Source of the DNA: Niabella ginsenosidivorans
GTDB taxonomy: Bacteria; Bacteroidota; Bacteroidia; Chitinophagales; Chitinophagaceae
DNA length: 64,000 nucleotides
Assembly: GCF_001654455.1 (NCBI RefSeq)
Contig: NZ_CP015772.1
Location: forward strand, 1,612,001-1,676,000
Reading direction: 5' to 3'
Under the pieces are notes generated by a model. The model had not been told where the DNA came from and did not search any database. It saw nothing but the letters and a program-made list of their open reading frames with translations. Of the stretch, positions 1 through 8,925 are shown in pieces; within the stretch, counting starts at the first letter, position 1, and the number at the start of each line of letters is the position of its first letter. Both the position numbers and the translations under genes were made by a program.

Positions 1-12
1 AATGATAAATTT

Positions 13-330
13 ATGTGCAATTTCCAGGTACTGGCTCAGAACGCAGATGGTTATGTGGTCTTTTGCCATGATTGTAAATCGGTACAGCTTGCTTTTGGAA
101 CGACCCTGATCAAAATGCGGCCGGAATATTTCCGGGAGATCAGCCAGGCGGTGCGCCTGGAAGGTCTTTGCAAAAAGACCCGAGCTGCTGCTAATGTAAA
201 AAATATTTTTATTCCTTTGGAAGAGGGCATTACGCTTTGCCTGACGTTTCAGGAACAGAAAAAACTCGAACAACTGCTCAGCGAAGCTACCGCCCTTTTT
301 GAAACCTATGCAATACTGGAGCAGCTTTAA
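13..330 (+). CDS. Small conserved cysteine-containing protein of unknown function
   Basis: A 105-residue protein with no signal peptide or membrane segment. The N-terminus holds Cys2 and a CxxC pair (FCHDCKSVQLAFGT) followed by a mostly polar, helical C-terminal half. This arrangement resembles small Bacteroidota-only proteins grouped as a domain of unknown function (I recall DUF6686, not verified). The CxxC could bind metal, but no second pair is obvious. The reading frame stays open to the window edge, so an upstream start cannot be excluded, although ATG at 13 gives the usual length. It is followed by a 130-bp gap and then the convergent LacI gene. Function unknown. Confidence 0.7.
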   Translation: MCNFQVLAQNADGYVVFCHDCKSVQLAFGTTLIKMRPEYFREISQAVRLEGLCKKTRAAANVKNIFIPLEEGITLCLTFQEQKKLEQLLSEATALFETYAILEQL

Positions 331-463
331 TGAATACCTTGGCTGAGCCTGGGAGTGTTGGCCACTACCTGAATGTATAACGGGTTGCAAAGACCGTTGG
401 GCACTGTACTATATTAAAAGCAGATTATGGATCATCAGCCGGTTGCTGTTAACGGAATGGGAA

Positions 464-1501
464 CTAAGCGCCGGCAGAATCAATAGTAGTTGAATCCCTG
501 ACCACAAGGTTGGTTTTAATAACAATGGTTTCGGTTGCAATGGTATGATCCGGATCCTCTATCTGGCGGATGATTAATTTGCCAGCTGCCTGGCCCATTT
601 CAAATGCCCGGTCGTCAATAGTGGTAAGGGTAGGATCCAGTATCTTTGAGATGGGATAATTACTGAAACCTACTACGGCTATATCATTGGGAATCTGATA
701 CCCTGCTTTTTTAAATACCTGAATGGCGTCAATGGCTGTATAGTCATTTGAGCAGAATATTCCATCCGGGATCATTCCTGAAGCGAGGATCTTCTTTGCA
801 CAGCCGGCCCCTTCCTCATAGCTGAGCTCAGCGGTATGGCGGATCATTTTGTGGTTGACCGCTATATTGTATTTGATTAAAGCGGCCTTATATCCTTCCT
901 GTCGTGCTTTAAATATATCAGCAGACTGCGGTCCTGCAATATGAAAGATGTTCCTGCGTCCCAGCTGAATTAAATGTTTCGTTGCTTTAAATGCAGCTTC
1001 GAAATCGTCAATAACAACTTTGCTCACATCAAAGTGCTTGCTTACCCGGTCATAGAAAACCAGCGGTACATTCAGCTCGTCAAACTTGGCAAAATGAGAG
1101 CAGTCGGTTGTTTCAAGACCTATGCAGGCAATGACCCCGTCCACCATTTTCGACTGAAGGATCTGTGTGATCTTAATTTCGCGTTCCAGTGAGTCGTGCG
1201 ATTGAAATATAGTTACATTATATCCCGTTTTATACGCCACTTCTTCAATGCCGCTGATCACATGTGAGTGGAAATAGATATCAATGCGCGGGGCAATTAC
1301 GCCGATCGTTTGGGTTTTGTTACGTCTTAGATTGGACGCAATGGAATTGGGAAAATAGCCCAGTTTTTTAGCCAGTTTTTTTACCTCGTTCGTTGTCTTT
1401 TTTCCAATACTGGGATGGTCATGCAGCGCCCTGGAAATGGTGGAAATGGACAACTGCATTTTCTCTGCCAGTTCTTTGATCGTAATTTTTGAATGCGCCA
1501 T
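464..1501 (-). CDS. LacI-family transcriptional regulator
   Basis: 345 residues of typical LacI/GalR build. An N-terminal helix-turn-helix (about residues 6-26, TIKELAEKMQLSISTISRAL) and hinge (about 45-60) precede a periplasmic-binding-protein-like effector domain from about residue 63 (TIGVIAPRIDIYFHS) to about 335. The ligand is probably a sugar, but its identity cannot be read from the sequence. A CG-centred partly palindromic element just upstream of the start (1513-1528) could be an autoregulatory operator. The neighbouring divergent sequence is a fragment of a sugar permease, so the regulator may have lost its original transport target. ATG at 1501 gives the canonical N-terminus. Confidence 0.93.
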   Translation of the reverse strand: MAHSKITIKELAEKMQLSISTISRALHDHPSIGKKTTNEVKKLAKKLGYFPNSIASNLRRNKTQTIGVIAPRIDIYFHSHVISGIEEVAYKTGYNVTIFQSHDSLEREIKITQILQSKMVDGVIACIGLETTDCSHFAKFDELNVPLVFYDRVSKHFDVSKVVIDDFEAAFKATKHLIQLGRRNIFHIAGPQSADIFKARQEGYKAALIKYNIAVNHKMIRHTAELSYEEGAGCAKKILASGMIPDGIFCSNDYTAIDAIQVFKKAGYQIPNDIAVVGFSNYPISKILDPTLTTIDDRAFEMGQAAGKLIIRQIEDPDHTIATETIVIKTNLVVRDSTTIDSAGA

Positions 1502-1512
1502 TTTTTAATTTA

Positions 1513-1528
1513 TTGCAATCGTTTGTTC
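1513..1528. promoter_or_regulatory. Candidate LacI-type operator
   Basis: The bases ttgcaatcgtttgttc form an imperfect inverted repeat around a central CG, the usual shape of LacI/GalR operators. It lies 12 bp upstream of the LacI-family start codon and faces the permease remnant on the other side. Assignment rests on shape and position only. Confidence 0.4.
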
Positions 1529-1532
1529 AAAA

Positions 1533-1637
1533 ATGCCTTGTATGCGGGCTTACCCCGTATTTTTATGCGGCTTGTTTTTAATTGGTATCGGTCTTGCCTT
1601 ATTACAAACAGCGTCAAATCCGTATGTGACCATTCAT
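1533..1637 (+). pseudogene. Fragment of a FucP/GluP-like sugar MFS permease
   Basis: An open stretch encodes YPVFLCGLFLIGIGLALLQT followed by ASNPYVTI. This is the well-conserved transmembrane motif of the FucP/glucose-galactose permease group (compare LxxLQTAANPYVT). The similarity stops abruptly at about 1636, after which the frame reads unrelated residues. No other part of a permease is present on either side: the LacI gene begins 32 bp upstream and a decayed DUF4440 gene overlaps downstream. I read it as the residue of a deleted sugar transporter once paired with the regulator. It encodes about 30 residues and cannot be functional. Confidence 0.6.
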
Positions 1638-1638
1638 C

Positions 1639-2297
1639 TTACTGCCATACCTGTACAAAATAGCCCTTTTGCAAAGAGTTGCCGGTATCGGTATCAACAA
1701 TGTCCGGTTGCCCATAATAATAAAACAGGTTTCCGTGTAAGAACGGTTGCTGCCTGTTTGCTGATAATGATAAGCTGTTTTAGGAAGCGCATTAAAGTAC
1801 CGGAGGATCGTTTTTGAGGTAAGTAACATGGGCTGATTGGATCTTAACAGCAATGGCATGCAGGATAAATTGAAACGGTATGCATCTGCAGGACTGGCTG
1901 CGGCTTTTTGCTGAAACGCACTGAACGCTGTGTCTGCCAGCCACACAACTCTCTCCTGAAGAGAAGAGCATCCGTTAAAACTGTTCGGGGAAAGGGCGGC
2001 TCTTACAGAAGGCTGCTGCCGGCCGTTCCGGTATGCGTGATGTCTCCATCGAGCATTAATGTAAAGTGTCCGCCTGCCGCCTTTTTCCAGATGCTGAAAT
2101 AATAACCGGTTCCTGATGGTGCTCCGCCTCTAACCCCTGCTTAATGGATCTTTCTTTTGCCATATTGGCAAACGCATATTCCGTCTGCAGCAGGTCATCC
2201 GGGTTTTTTAACTCTTGGTCTGCGCCGTAGCAGCAAAGGACAAAAAGACAAGTAAGAAGTTTCCGGCAGAGCGCCGGTAATTTTTGAATACGTTCAT
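1639..2297 (-). pseudogene. Frameshifted, internally deleted two-domain DUF4440 (SnoaL-like) secreted protein
   Basis: Reading the minus strand from ATG at 2297 gives a signal peptide (MNVFKNYRRSAGNFLLVFLS, then FAATAQ) that runs into a stop. A one-base shift at an A-run restores LLQTEYAFANMAKERSIKQG, the first helix of a DUF4440 domain. That helix jumps, with the domain middle missing, to SIWKKAAGGHFTLMLDGD, the usual DUF4440 C-terminal strand. After another shift a second domain begins (VWLADTAFSAFQQKAA, then MPLLLRSNQP and SKTILRYFNALP). A third shift gives LFYYYGQPDIVDTDTG and KGYFVQVWQ before a stop. At least three frame changes and one internal deletion make this a dead gene. The family is NTF2-like, often secreted in Bacteroidota, with varied or unknown function. 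Confidence 0.6.
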
Positions 2298-2431
2298 GAC
2301 TGTGAAAACAGGGCAGGGCCACTTAAAAAACAGCCGGGGCAAAATAGAGGGGAATGTGCAGGAAGCCCTCGGTTAGCCGCATAAGAACCGGCTACTACAC
2401 AATCTTGTAAGAATAACTACTGTACAAGAGG

Positions 2432-2692
2432 TCAGGAAAGTGAGAATTTGTGAAAGGCCCTGAAAGCAACATTTTTAACTTCAGGGTTAAAGCCATAGAC
2501 CTCTCCAATGTTCTTAAACCAGGATACATAGGTCGTAACATCGTTCTCTGTGCCTGAAATGATGGTAAGGTTGCCGTCTGGCCGGGTAATCAGGGCACCG
2601 GTTACATTCAGTTCACGGGCCTTTTGCTCCATCTGGTGCAGAACAAAAGAATGAACAGTGACTCCTTTAATGCTGATTTCTTTAGTGACCAT
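2432..2692 (-). CDS. Acylphosphatase-like protein lacking the catalytic residues
   Basis: 86 residues that align without gaps over the first 42 positions with the acylphosphatase encoded at 3001-3273: beta strand, loop, helix, then RPDGNL matching MPDGSV. The two residues acylphosphatases need are changed. Position 18, Arg in the phosphate-binding loop, is Leu here, and position 36, the catalytic Asn, is Thr. The GxVQGVxFR loop itself is replaced by KGVTVHSFVL. The frame is intact and the fold-determining hydrophobic pattern is kept, so it may be a non-catalytic binding or regulatory paralogue rather than debris. Orientation matches the true acylphosphatase, 308 bp away. Confidence 0.6.
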   Translation of the reverse strand: MVTKEISIKGVTVHSFVLHQMEQKARELNVTGALITRPDGNLTIISGTENDVTTYVSWFKNIGEVYGFNPEVKNVAFRAFHKFSLS

Positions 2693-3000
2693 AATTTTTG
2701 TTTATGCTATTTTCAAAATTGCTACCGCCGGCTGTGAGTGTTTGAATAAACGGTACATTGCTGATTATATAAGTAGCCTTGCAGGTGATAAAGCCGTTAC
2801 CGGTATTAAGCCCGGCTTTATTCCGAAGGTAAATGAAATCATTTAAAAGAGGCCAATAAAAATGTTAAATCCCTTATCTGATCAATGTTGCTATTTTAAT
2901 ACAGCTTTATTTACAATTGGTTCCGGGTATTCGCTGATAAAAGAAAAAATAAGGCACTATTGCTTCAATATGTATAAGTTATTGATCAGAAAGCCAATGC
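2693..3000. other. Intergenic region without recognised feature
   Basis: 308 bp between the acylphosphatase paralogues. Short open frames on the plus strand have no protein-like composition or recognisable motif, and no repeat element or hairpin stood out. It presumably carries the promoter for the minus-strand paralogue ending at 2432. Confidence 0.4.
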
Positions 3001-3273
3001 CTACCCCAATATCTCGAACCACCGGTACTCTCTGGTTTCTGGTACATCCGTTATGGTAACATTCTCAACCTTAGCACCGGCAGGCCCCCGTTTGCACCAG
3101 TCAATAAAGCGTTGTAAAGGCACTTCATCTCCAACGGCGTAGATTAGAACAGAGCCGTCGGGCATATTTTCCGCTGATCCCAGGATGCCCATAATATCTG
3201 CCTGCTCTTTTGCTGATCTCCTGAAGAAAACACCCTGCACTTTTCCGGTAATGATTATTTTTTTTATTTTCAT
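3001..3273 (-). CDS. acyP: Acylphosphatase
   Basis: 90 residues starting at MKIKKIIITGKVQGVFFRRS. The GxVQGVxFR signature forms the phosphate-binding loop with catalytic Arg18, and AENMPDGSV supplies the catalytic Asn36. WCKRGPAGAKVENV is the usual C-terminal helix and strand. The enzyme hydrolyses carboxyl-phosphate bonds of acylphosphates in the cytoplasm. A longer frame opens at 3339, but its extra 22 residues have no family counterpart, so ATG at 3273 is chosen. The gene follows the fRMsr gene in the same orientation with a 76-bp gap. Confidence 0.92.
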   Translation of the reverse strand: MKIKKIIITGKVQGVFFRRSAKEQADIMGILGSAENMPDGSVLIYAVGDEVPLQRFIDWCKRGPAGAKVENVTITDVPETREYRWFEILG

Positions 3274-3349
3274 ACAAATGGGTTTAAAGTGAGCGATTGA
3301 TGTATTTAAAATATACAAAGATATTGACTGAACATACAAACGCGCGCAT

Positions 3350-3838
3350 CTAAACGGAGGGTGCGTTAAAAACGATAGTACCGGTCAGTTGTTCCAGGTA
3401 TTTTTGATCTGTTGCATCAAAATGATCCGGGTGCTCGCTGTCCGCATCCAGAACCGCTACAACAACATTGTTATGAATAACAGGAACAACGATTTCTGAT
3501 TTTGAAACACTGCTGCAGGCAATATGCCCGGGAAACTTCTGAACGTCGGGCACAATAAGTGTTGTGGCTTTTAGCCATGCCGTACCACAGACGCCGCGTC
3601 CTTTTTTGATCCGGGTACAGGCAACAGGTCCCTGAAAAGGGCCTAATACAAGCTCATCATTTTTTACCAGGTAAAAACCTACCCACCACCAGTTGAACTG
3701 CTCTTTCAATGCCGCAGTAATATTGGACAGGTTGGCAATCAGATCCGGTTCACCTTCAATGATTGCGCTGATCTGAGGCAGCAGGGACTGATATTGCTCT
3801 TCCCTGGTTCCCTTGTTTATAGAAAGATCTTCGGCCAT
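3350..3838 (-). CDS. msrC: Free methionine-(R)-sulfoxide reductase, GAF-domain type
   Basis: 162 residues forming one GAF domain. The fRMsr pattern is complete: Cys74 (VACTRI), Cys84 (GVCGTAW) and Cys108 (HIACSS), with the conserved VPDVQKFPGHIACSS and VLDADSEHPDHF segments. Members reduce free methionine-R-sulfoxide using a cysteine relay recharged by thioredoxin, a repair role in oxidative stress. Length matches the family. The start codon overlaps the stop of the upstream DinB-like gene by one base (TAATG), so the two are probably translated from one message. Confidence 0.9.
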   Translation of the reverse strand: MAEDLSINKGTREEQYQSLLPQISAIIEGEPDLIANLSNITAALKEQFNWWWVGFYLVKNDELVLGPFQGPVACTRIKKGRGVCGTAWLKATTLIVPDVQKFPGHIACSSVSKSEIVVPVIHNNVVVAVLDADSEHPDHFDATDQKYLEQLTGTIVFNAPSV

Positions 3839-4368
3839 TATTGCTGATCTGATTTTAATTGCTGGTTATAAGCTGCAGAGCCGCCTCTGGAAATAGACAG
3901 GCTCTGCCATTGTGCTCCTTTTATCTGTTTGCCAATAAATACTATCTGGCCTACATGATAGGCATAATGGGTCAACTGGCGGTGTATTGCTTCAATAACG
4001 GTATGTGGCTGTGTGCGGATGTAAATGGTTTGATCAAGATCATCCGGCTTCAGGGCAGCCAATGCGTTTAATAAACAGGCCCAGCCTTCTTCCCAAAGCT
4101 GCATAAGCTTTTTACGATCCAGCTCCTGTTCCTCAAACTCCTCATCGCGCCTGCGCCATTCCTTTTCCCCGTCTTCTGTTAAAAAACGGGTCCAGCGGCT
4201 GAGCATGTTCCCGTGTAAATGGGTGATGTTAACAGCCAGGGTATTATTTGCGCTATCCGGATGATGGTAAAAATCCTCATCCTTTAATTGGGCAAATGTT
4301 TTTTCGGCCAGCAATTTATAATCTTTGAATTGCCGGATCGCGCTTTTTAAAAATATTGTTCCGTTCAT
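3838..4368 (-). CDS. DinB-like four-helix protein (DUF1572 type)
   Basis: 176 residues, all helical. The pattern is that of the DinB/YfiT superfamily: His in NITHLHGNMLSRW, then the paired histidines of RQLTHYAYHVGQIVFIGK near the C-terminus, positions that bind a divalent metal in family members. DUF1572 proteins match this length and ending (WQSLSISRGGS). Superfamily members act as metal-dependent thiol transferases or have unknown roles, and no substrate can be named here. It is the first gene of a short operon with the fRMsr gene. Confidence 0.8.
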   Translation of the reverse strand: MNGTIFLKSAIRQFKDYKLLAEKTFAQLKDEDFYHHPDSANNTLAVNITHLHGNMLSRWTRFLTEDGEKEWRRRDEEFEEQELDRKKLMQLWEEGWACLLNALAALKPDDLDQTIYIRTQPHTVIEAIHRQLTHYAYHVGQIVFIGKQIKGAQWQSLSISRGGSAAYNQQLKSDQQ

Positions 4369-4487
4369 AGTGCGTAAAGTTTCAGAATTAAGATTTCAGA
4401 ATGCAATGCTGCATTACAAACGATTGTTTATTTCCTTCTCCATTTTAATTTTTCATTCCTTATTTTATATTTCTTATTCCCCTTCCT

Positions 4488-6203
4488 CTACCATCCCGCA
4501 GCACCATCGTCGCCCCTGTGGTCGGCTACTGCCTCCAGTTTCCCGTCGGGCAGCACTTTGATCACTTCCGTTCTGCCGATCTGCCCTCTTTGATATAAAG
4601 TGTATCCCATTTTTTTTAATCCTTCTGCCGTTTCTTCCGGGAATCCTTTTTCAATATCAATCCTGTCCGGCAGCCATTGATGATGGAACTTGGGTTGATT
4701 CACCGCGTCACTGGTGGTCATTTTAAAGTCCAGTATATCCACCAGGGTCTGGAAAACGGAGGTGGGGATGGTAGTACCGCCTGGCGTGCCCAATACTAAA
4801 AAAGGTTTATTGTTCTTTAGTACAACAGTAGGAGACATAGCGCTCAGCATCCGCTTCCCGGGGGCAATAGCGTTGGCCTTACCGCCCAGGGCCCCATAAA
4901 GGTTGGGAGAACCGGGCTTGGCGCTGAAATCGTCCATTTCATCATTTAGAATAAATCCTGCGCCGCCGATAACGGTTCTGCTTCCATACGTATTATTTAA
5001 TGTGGTGGTAACGGCTACTGCGTTTCCTTCTTTATCCAAAACGCTCAGGTGCGTGGTTTCTTCACTTTCATACCCCGGCAGTATACCCGGCCGGGTGATC
5101 TTACTGCTGCCGGCCCTGTCCGGAACATAATCTTTCATCCGGTACTTTAAGTACCGGTCGCTCCTCAGGGCATCTACCGGAACCTTTATAAAATCGTCAT
5201 CCCCCATGTATTTGGCACGGTCGGCATAAGCACGCCGCTCTGCTTCCACCATCAGCTGAACGGATGAGGAAGTCTCAAAGCCCATGGCACCAATATCAAA
5301 AGGCTCAATCATTTTCAGTAGCTGGTTAGTGAGCAGGCCCCCGCTGCTGGGCATGGGCATGCCAATGATATGATACCCTTTATAATCAAATTCCAGTGGT
5401 TTGCGGAATTTTGCCTTATAGTTTTTCAGGTCTTCCAGCGATATGAGCCCGTTTCCCCTTTTCATTTCGTCAACAATCAGCGCAGCGGTTTTTCCTTCAT
5501 AAAACCCTTTTTGCCCTTTATCACGGATGCGCATTAAGGTTTGAGCCAGATCCCTTTGAATAAGTGTGTCTCCTGCTTTCCATCCGGCCTCTTTTACAAA
5601 GGCCGACGGCAGGGTACTGTATTTTTTGAAATCGTCCTGATTATTGTTCAGACCGCGCGCTTCGTTTGCAGTGATCACAAACCCGTGCTCTGCAAGATCA
5701 ATTGCCGGCTGGATCAGCACCTTCATTGGAAGCCGTGCATACTGATGTGCGGCAAATAAGCCGGCAACGGTTCCGGGCACACCACCGGATAAATGCCCAT
5801 TGAGGCTTTTTTCTGCAATGGCATTACCGGCGCTATCCAGGTACATATCCCTGTGTGCCTTGCCGGGCGCCATTTCCCGGTAATCCAGTGCAATTGTTTT
5901 ATTACCGGCCAGCCGGGCAACCATAAATCCGCCACCCCCGATATTGCCCGCACCGGGGTATACCACTGCCAAAGCCCATTGCGTGGCAATGGCTGCATCT
6001 ACGGCGTTTCCGCCCTTTTTCAGCATTTCAAGTCCTGCATGGCTGGCAAGCGGATGTGCAGAAACAACAGCGCCTTTGCCGGCTGTAATATTTTTGTCAC
6101 TGGAATAATTGTAGGCATTTACGGTTCCCTGGGCCACAGATCGTACTGCAGGTGGCAACAGCACCAGCGCAGCAAAAAAATAACAGAAAGCTGATTTAAG
6201 CAT
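4488..6203 (-). CDS. ggt: Gamma-glutamyltransferase (glutathione hydrolase)
   Basis: 571 residues with an N-terminal signal peptide (about residues 1-25, ending VRSVAQG), so exported. The large subunit starts with AVVSAHPLASHAGLEMLKKG and GNAVDAAIATQ. Self-cleavage is expected before Thr383 in EETTHLSVLDKEGNAVAVTT, which then becomes the N-terminal nucleophile of the small subunit. GTPGGTTIPTSVFQ is the usual oxyanion and substrate-binding segment. The enzyme hydrolyses or transfers the gamma-glutamyl group of glutathione and related peptides in the periplasm. It is transcribed alone, divergent from the PIG-L gene. The distal spacer (4380-4487) is A/T-rich simple sequence of a type seen elsewhere in the window. 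Confidence 0.96.
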   Translation of the reverse strand: MLKSAFCYFFAALVLLPPAVRSVAQGTVNAYNYSSDKNITAGKGAVVSAHPLASHAGLEMLKKGGNAVDAAIATQWALAVVYPGAGNIGGGGFMVARLAGNKTIALDYREMAPGKAHRDMYLDSAGNAIAEKSLNGHLSGGVPGTVAGLFAAHQYARLPMKVLIQPAIDLAEHGFVITANEARGLNNNQDDFKKYSTLPSAFVKEAGWKAGDTLIQRDLAQTLMRIRDKGQKGFYEGKTAALIVDEMKRGNGLISLEDLKNYKAKFRKPLEFDYKGYHIIGMPMPSSGGLLTNQLLKMIEPFDIGAMGFETSSSVQLMVEAERRAYADRAKYMGDDDFIKVPVDALRSDRYLKYRMKDYVPDRAGSSKITRPGILPGYESEETTHLSVLDKEGNAVAVTTTLNNTYGSRTVIGGAGFILNDEMDDFSAKPGSPNLYGALGGKANAIAPGKRMLSAMSPTVVLKNNKPFLVLGTPGGTTIPTSVFQTLVDILDFKMTTSDAVNQPKFHHQWLPDRIDIEKGFPEETAEGLKKMGYTLYQRGQIGRTEVIKVLPDGKLEAVADHRGDDGAAGW

Positions 6204-6332
6204 TGGATCAAAAAATTTGAGACGGAAAGGTAAGAAAAAAAGAGACGTTGCTCATTGTGTTGGAATTGTATTACAGCAGATGAGTGGGCACTTGTGTATA
6301 TTCAATAATGAAGCTGGCCCTTTGGCTTATAC

Positions 6333-6356
6333 ATGCCTGCCTGCCGGACAGGCTGG
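6333..6356. repeat. GCCTGCCGG...CAGGC palindromic repeat unit
   Basis: A short G/C-rich inverted repeat (gcctgcctgccggacaggc) between the divergent ggt and PIG-L genes. Related sequence occurs at about 9263-9283 and 52266-52280. All three lie outside genes. Confidence 0.5.
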
Positions 6357-6438
6357 TATTTGTGGCATAATAAACAGGACAAAAATGTTATGTTCCCTCT
6401 TATTGCAACGCAACCTGCAAATTTTATATATTCGTTAT

Positions 6439-8925
6439 ATGAAGAGATGGATTTTTAGTTGCCTGGTCCTTTGCATCAGCAGTATTGGGAAAGCACAGGC
6501 TCCGCGTCAGATGACCGGTGCAGCAATACTACAGGGCATTCACCGGTTAAATGTTCTGGGTTCTGTGCTGTACCTGGCTGCACATCCTGATGATGAGAAC
6601 ACAAGGTTGATCGCCTGCCTGGCAAACGAAAAGCAATACCGTACCGGCTATTTATCATTGACAAGGGGCGATGGCGGTCAAAACCTCATCGGCAATGAGC
6701 AGGGCGTGGCGCTTGGCCTGATCCGCACACAGGAATTATTGGCGGCACGCAGGATTGATGGCGGAGAGCAGTTCTTTACACGCGCTTTCGATTTCGGTTT
6801 TTCAAAGAACCCTGAAGAAACCTTTCATATATGGAACCGCAACCTGGTGCTGAGCGATGTGGTTTGGGTGATCCGGAAATTTCAGCCGGATATTATCATT
6901 ACGCGTTTTCCCACAACGGGTGAGGGCGGCCATGGTCATCATACCGCTTCCGCGATCCTTGCCCGTGAAGCCTTTAAAATGGCCGCTGATCCCAACCGCT
7001 TTCCGGAGCAACTGAAATATGTGCAGCCCTGGCAGGCAAAGCGCCTTTTATGGAACACTTTCAATTTTGGCGGTTTGAACACTACCGGCCCCGGGCAGTT
7101 TAAAATGGATGCGGGGGGCTTTAATGCGGCACTGGGAAAAAGCTATGGAGAAATTGCGGCACTGAGCAGAAGCCAGCACAAAAGCCAGGGATTTGGCTCC
7201 ATGGCAACAAGAGGCCGGAACTGGGAATATTTTAAAACGATCAGCGGAAGTGCGCCTGTTAATGAGCTGATGGATGGGATCGACCTTACCTGGAACAGGA
7301 TAGGCCCTGAAGGCAAAAATATAGAAGCCGCAGTAACTAAAATTGAAAATGATTTTTCAGTAGATCATCCTGCTGCTTCTATTTCTGCATTGGTGCATCT
7401 ATACCAGCAGATCAGCGGATTGCCGGATTCCTATTGGAAACAGGAGAAAAAAGAGGAAGTGCAGGAGCTGATCCGGCAATGCGGCGGGCTTTTTATAAAA
7501 GCAGCCAGCCGAACGCAAAAGGTTTTACAGGGGAGCACTGTAACGGTGGATGCTTCGATCATTAACCGTTCCCCGGGCACTGTACTGTTGAAAAGCATTG
7601 AGCTCAATGGTAAAACCATACCGGTTAACAAAAAACTGGAGCCGGATGTTGATTTTACACAGTCCATTGTTCTTAACATACCAGAAAACGCCCCGCTTAC
7701 CCAGCCTTACTGGCTGAAGGAACCAATGGCACCTGCTAATTATACGGTAACGGATCAGCAGGAAATAGGCAACCCCGATGTAACGCCGGCTTATACTGCG
7801 GTTTTCAATGTATCGCTCAACGGAACGGATCTTTCTTTTAGGCAGCCGGTGCAGTATAATTTTGCAGATCCGGTAAAAGGAGAATTGTATGAACCGATGA
7901 TTATTGTGCCCAAAGCTACTGTACAGCTTTCGCCAAAAATTGTATTGTTCAACCGGAATAAAGAAACAACAAAGAGCCTGCGGTTAGACCTTCTTTCAAC
8001 TGATTTGAAACCGGATCAGCTTTCCTATGGGTTAACCGGCCTGCCGGAAAATGCTGCTAAGGCAGTTGCAGATACCGGCCAGGGTGTTTTGATCCCTGTT
8101 TCCAACAGGCTGCTGACAAAAGAAGTAACAACGGTCAGCGGCTTTGCACAGGATAAAGAGGGCCACCGGTATGATAAAACCTTGCAGTCGATCCGCTATG
8201 ATCATATTCCCTATGTCAATTATTTTTTCAGTGATTCTGTAAAATTGCTGAATATTGACCTGAAGACCGCAGGAAAGAAAATAGGCTATATCCCGGGCGC
8301 GGGCGATAAAGTGCCGGAAGTATTATCAGCAATGGGGTATGAAGTAGTGTTGCTGGACCGGAACAGGATAGCAACGGCCGATCTTTCGGCGCTGGATGCA
8401 ATCATAAGCGGTGTGCGTGCCTATAATGTGAACGACTGGCTGAACGATGCCTATGGTAAGCTGATGACCTATGTAAAGAATGGAGGCAATCTCATCGTGC
8501 AATACAATACCAATAATAACATCGGACCGGTAAAGGCAAAGATCGGCCCCTATAATTTTTCTATTTCGAGGAACCGGATCACGGATGAAAAAGCAGCGGT
8601 AACCTTTATTGACCCGAAAGCAGCTGTATTAAACTATCCGAATAAAATTACACAAAAGGATTTTGAAGGCTGGGTGCAGGAGCGGAGTACCTACCATGGC
8701 GCTGATTGGGATAAAGAACTGAAACCGGTTCTTTCCATGCATGACCCGGGTGAACCGGATAATTCAGGTGCCTTACTGACCGGCAAATACGGGAAGGGCT
8801 ATTTTACCTATTCCGGTATTGCGTTTTTCAGGCAATTGCCCGCAGGCGTGCCTGGCGCCATTCGGTTATTTGCAAATATTATTGCCCTAAATTCGCAGTC
8901 AACAATAACAACAAATGACAGATAA
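6439..8925 (+). CDS. Secreted PIG-L (LmbE-like) family deacetylase, long form
   Basis: 828 residues from ATG at 6439. An upstream extension to 6217 is open but reads through a palindromic repeat, and only the 6439 start exposes a signal peptide (MKRWIFSCLVLCISSIGKAQ). The PIG-L domain follows: AAHPDDE at residues 48-54, RGDGGQN, and GHGHHTAS, which together supply the zinc ligands and catalytic Asp. Family members remove N-acetyl groups from amino-sugar conjugates. The remaining 500 residues hold beta-rich segments and a C-terminal glutamine-amidotransferase-like fold (IGYIPGAGDKVPEVLSAMGY, then VRAYNVNDWLNDAYGKLMTY), as in other long Bacteroidota members. Substrate unknown. Its stop overlaps the next small gene by 11 bp. 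Confidence 0.88.
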   Translation: MKRWIFSCLVLCISSIGKAQAPRQMTGAAILQGIHRLNVLGSVLYLAAHPDDENTRLIACLANEKQYRTGYLSLTRGDGGQNLIGNEQGVALGLIRTQELLAARRIDGGEQFFTRAFDFGFSKNPEETFHIWNRNLVLSDVVWVIRKFQPDIIITRFPTTGEGGHGHHTASAILAREAFKMAADPNRFPEQLKYVQPWQAKRLLWNTFNFGGLNTTGPGQFKMDAGGFNAALGKSYGEIAALSRSQHKSQGFGSMATRGRNWEYFKTISGSAPVNELMDGIDLTWNRIGPEGKNIEAAVTKIENDFSVDHPAASISALVHLYQQISGLPDSYWKQEKKEEVQELIRQCGGLFIKAASRTQKVLQGSTVTVDASIINRSPGTVLLKSIELNGKTIPVNKKLEPDVDFTQSIVLNIPENAPLTQPYWLKEPMAPANYTVTDQQEIGNPDVTPAYTAVFNVSLNGTDLSFRQPVQYNFADPVKGELYEPMIIVPKATVQLSPKIVLFNRNKETTKSLRLDLLSTDLKPDQLSYGLTGLPENAAKAVADTGQGVLIPVSNRLLTKEVTTVSGFAQDKEGHRYDKTLQSIRYDHIPYVNYFFSDSVKLLNIDLKTAGKKIGYIPGAGDKVPEVLSAMGYEVVLLDRNRIATADLSALDAIISGVRAYNVNDWLNDAYGKLMTYVKNGGNLIVQYNTNNNIGPVKAKIGPYNFSISRNRITDEKAAVTFIDPKAAVLNYPNKITQKDFEGWVQERSTYHGADWDKELKPVLSMHDPGEPDNSGALLTGKYGKGYFTYSGIAFFRQLPAGVPGAIRLFANIIALNSQSTITTNDR

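Noticed and set aside
2658-3059. Two short plus-strand open frames between the acylphosphatase paralogues
   Set aside because: Low-complexity, partly antisense to the real genes, no recognisable features.
6218-6247. TGAGACG followed by AGAGACG upstream of the PIG-L gene
   Set aside because: Half-sites start 23 bp apart and the conserved spacer ATTGA is missing, so it does not match the three operator sites.
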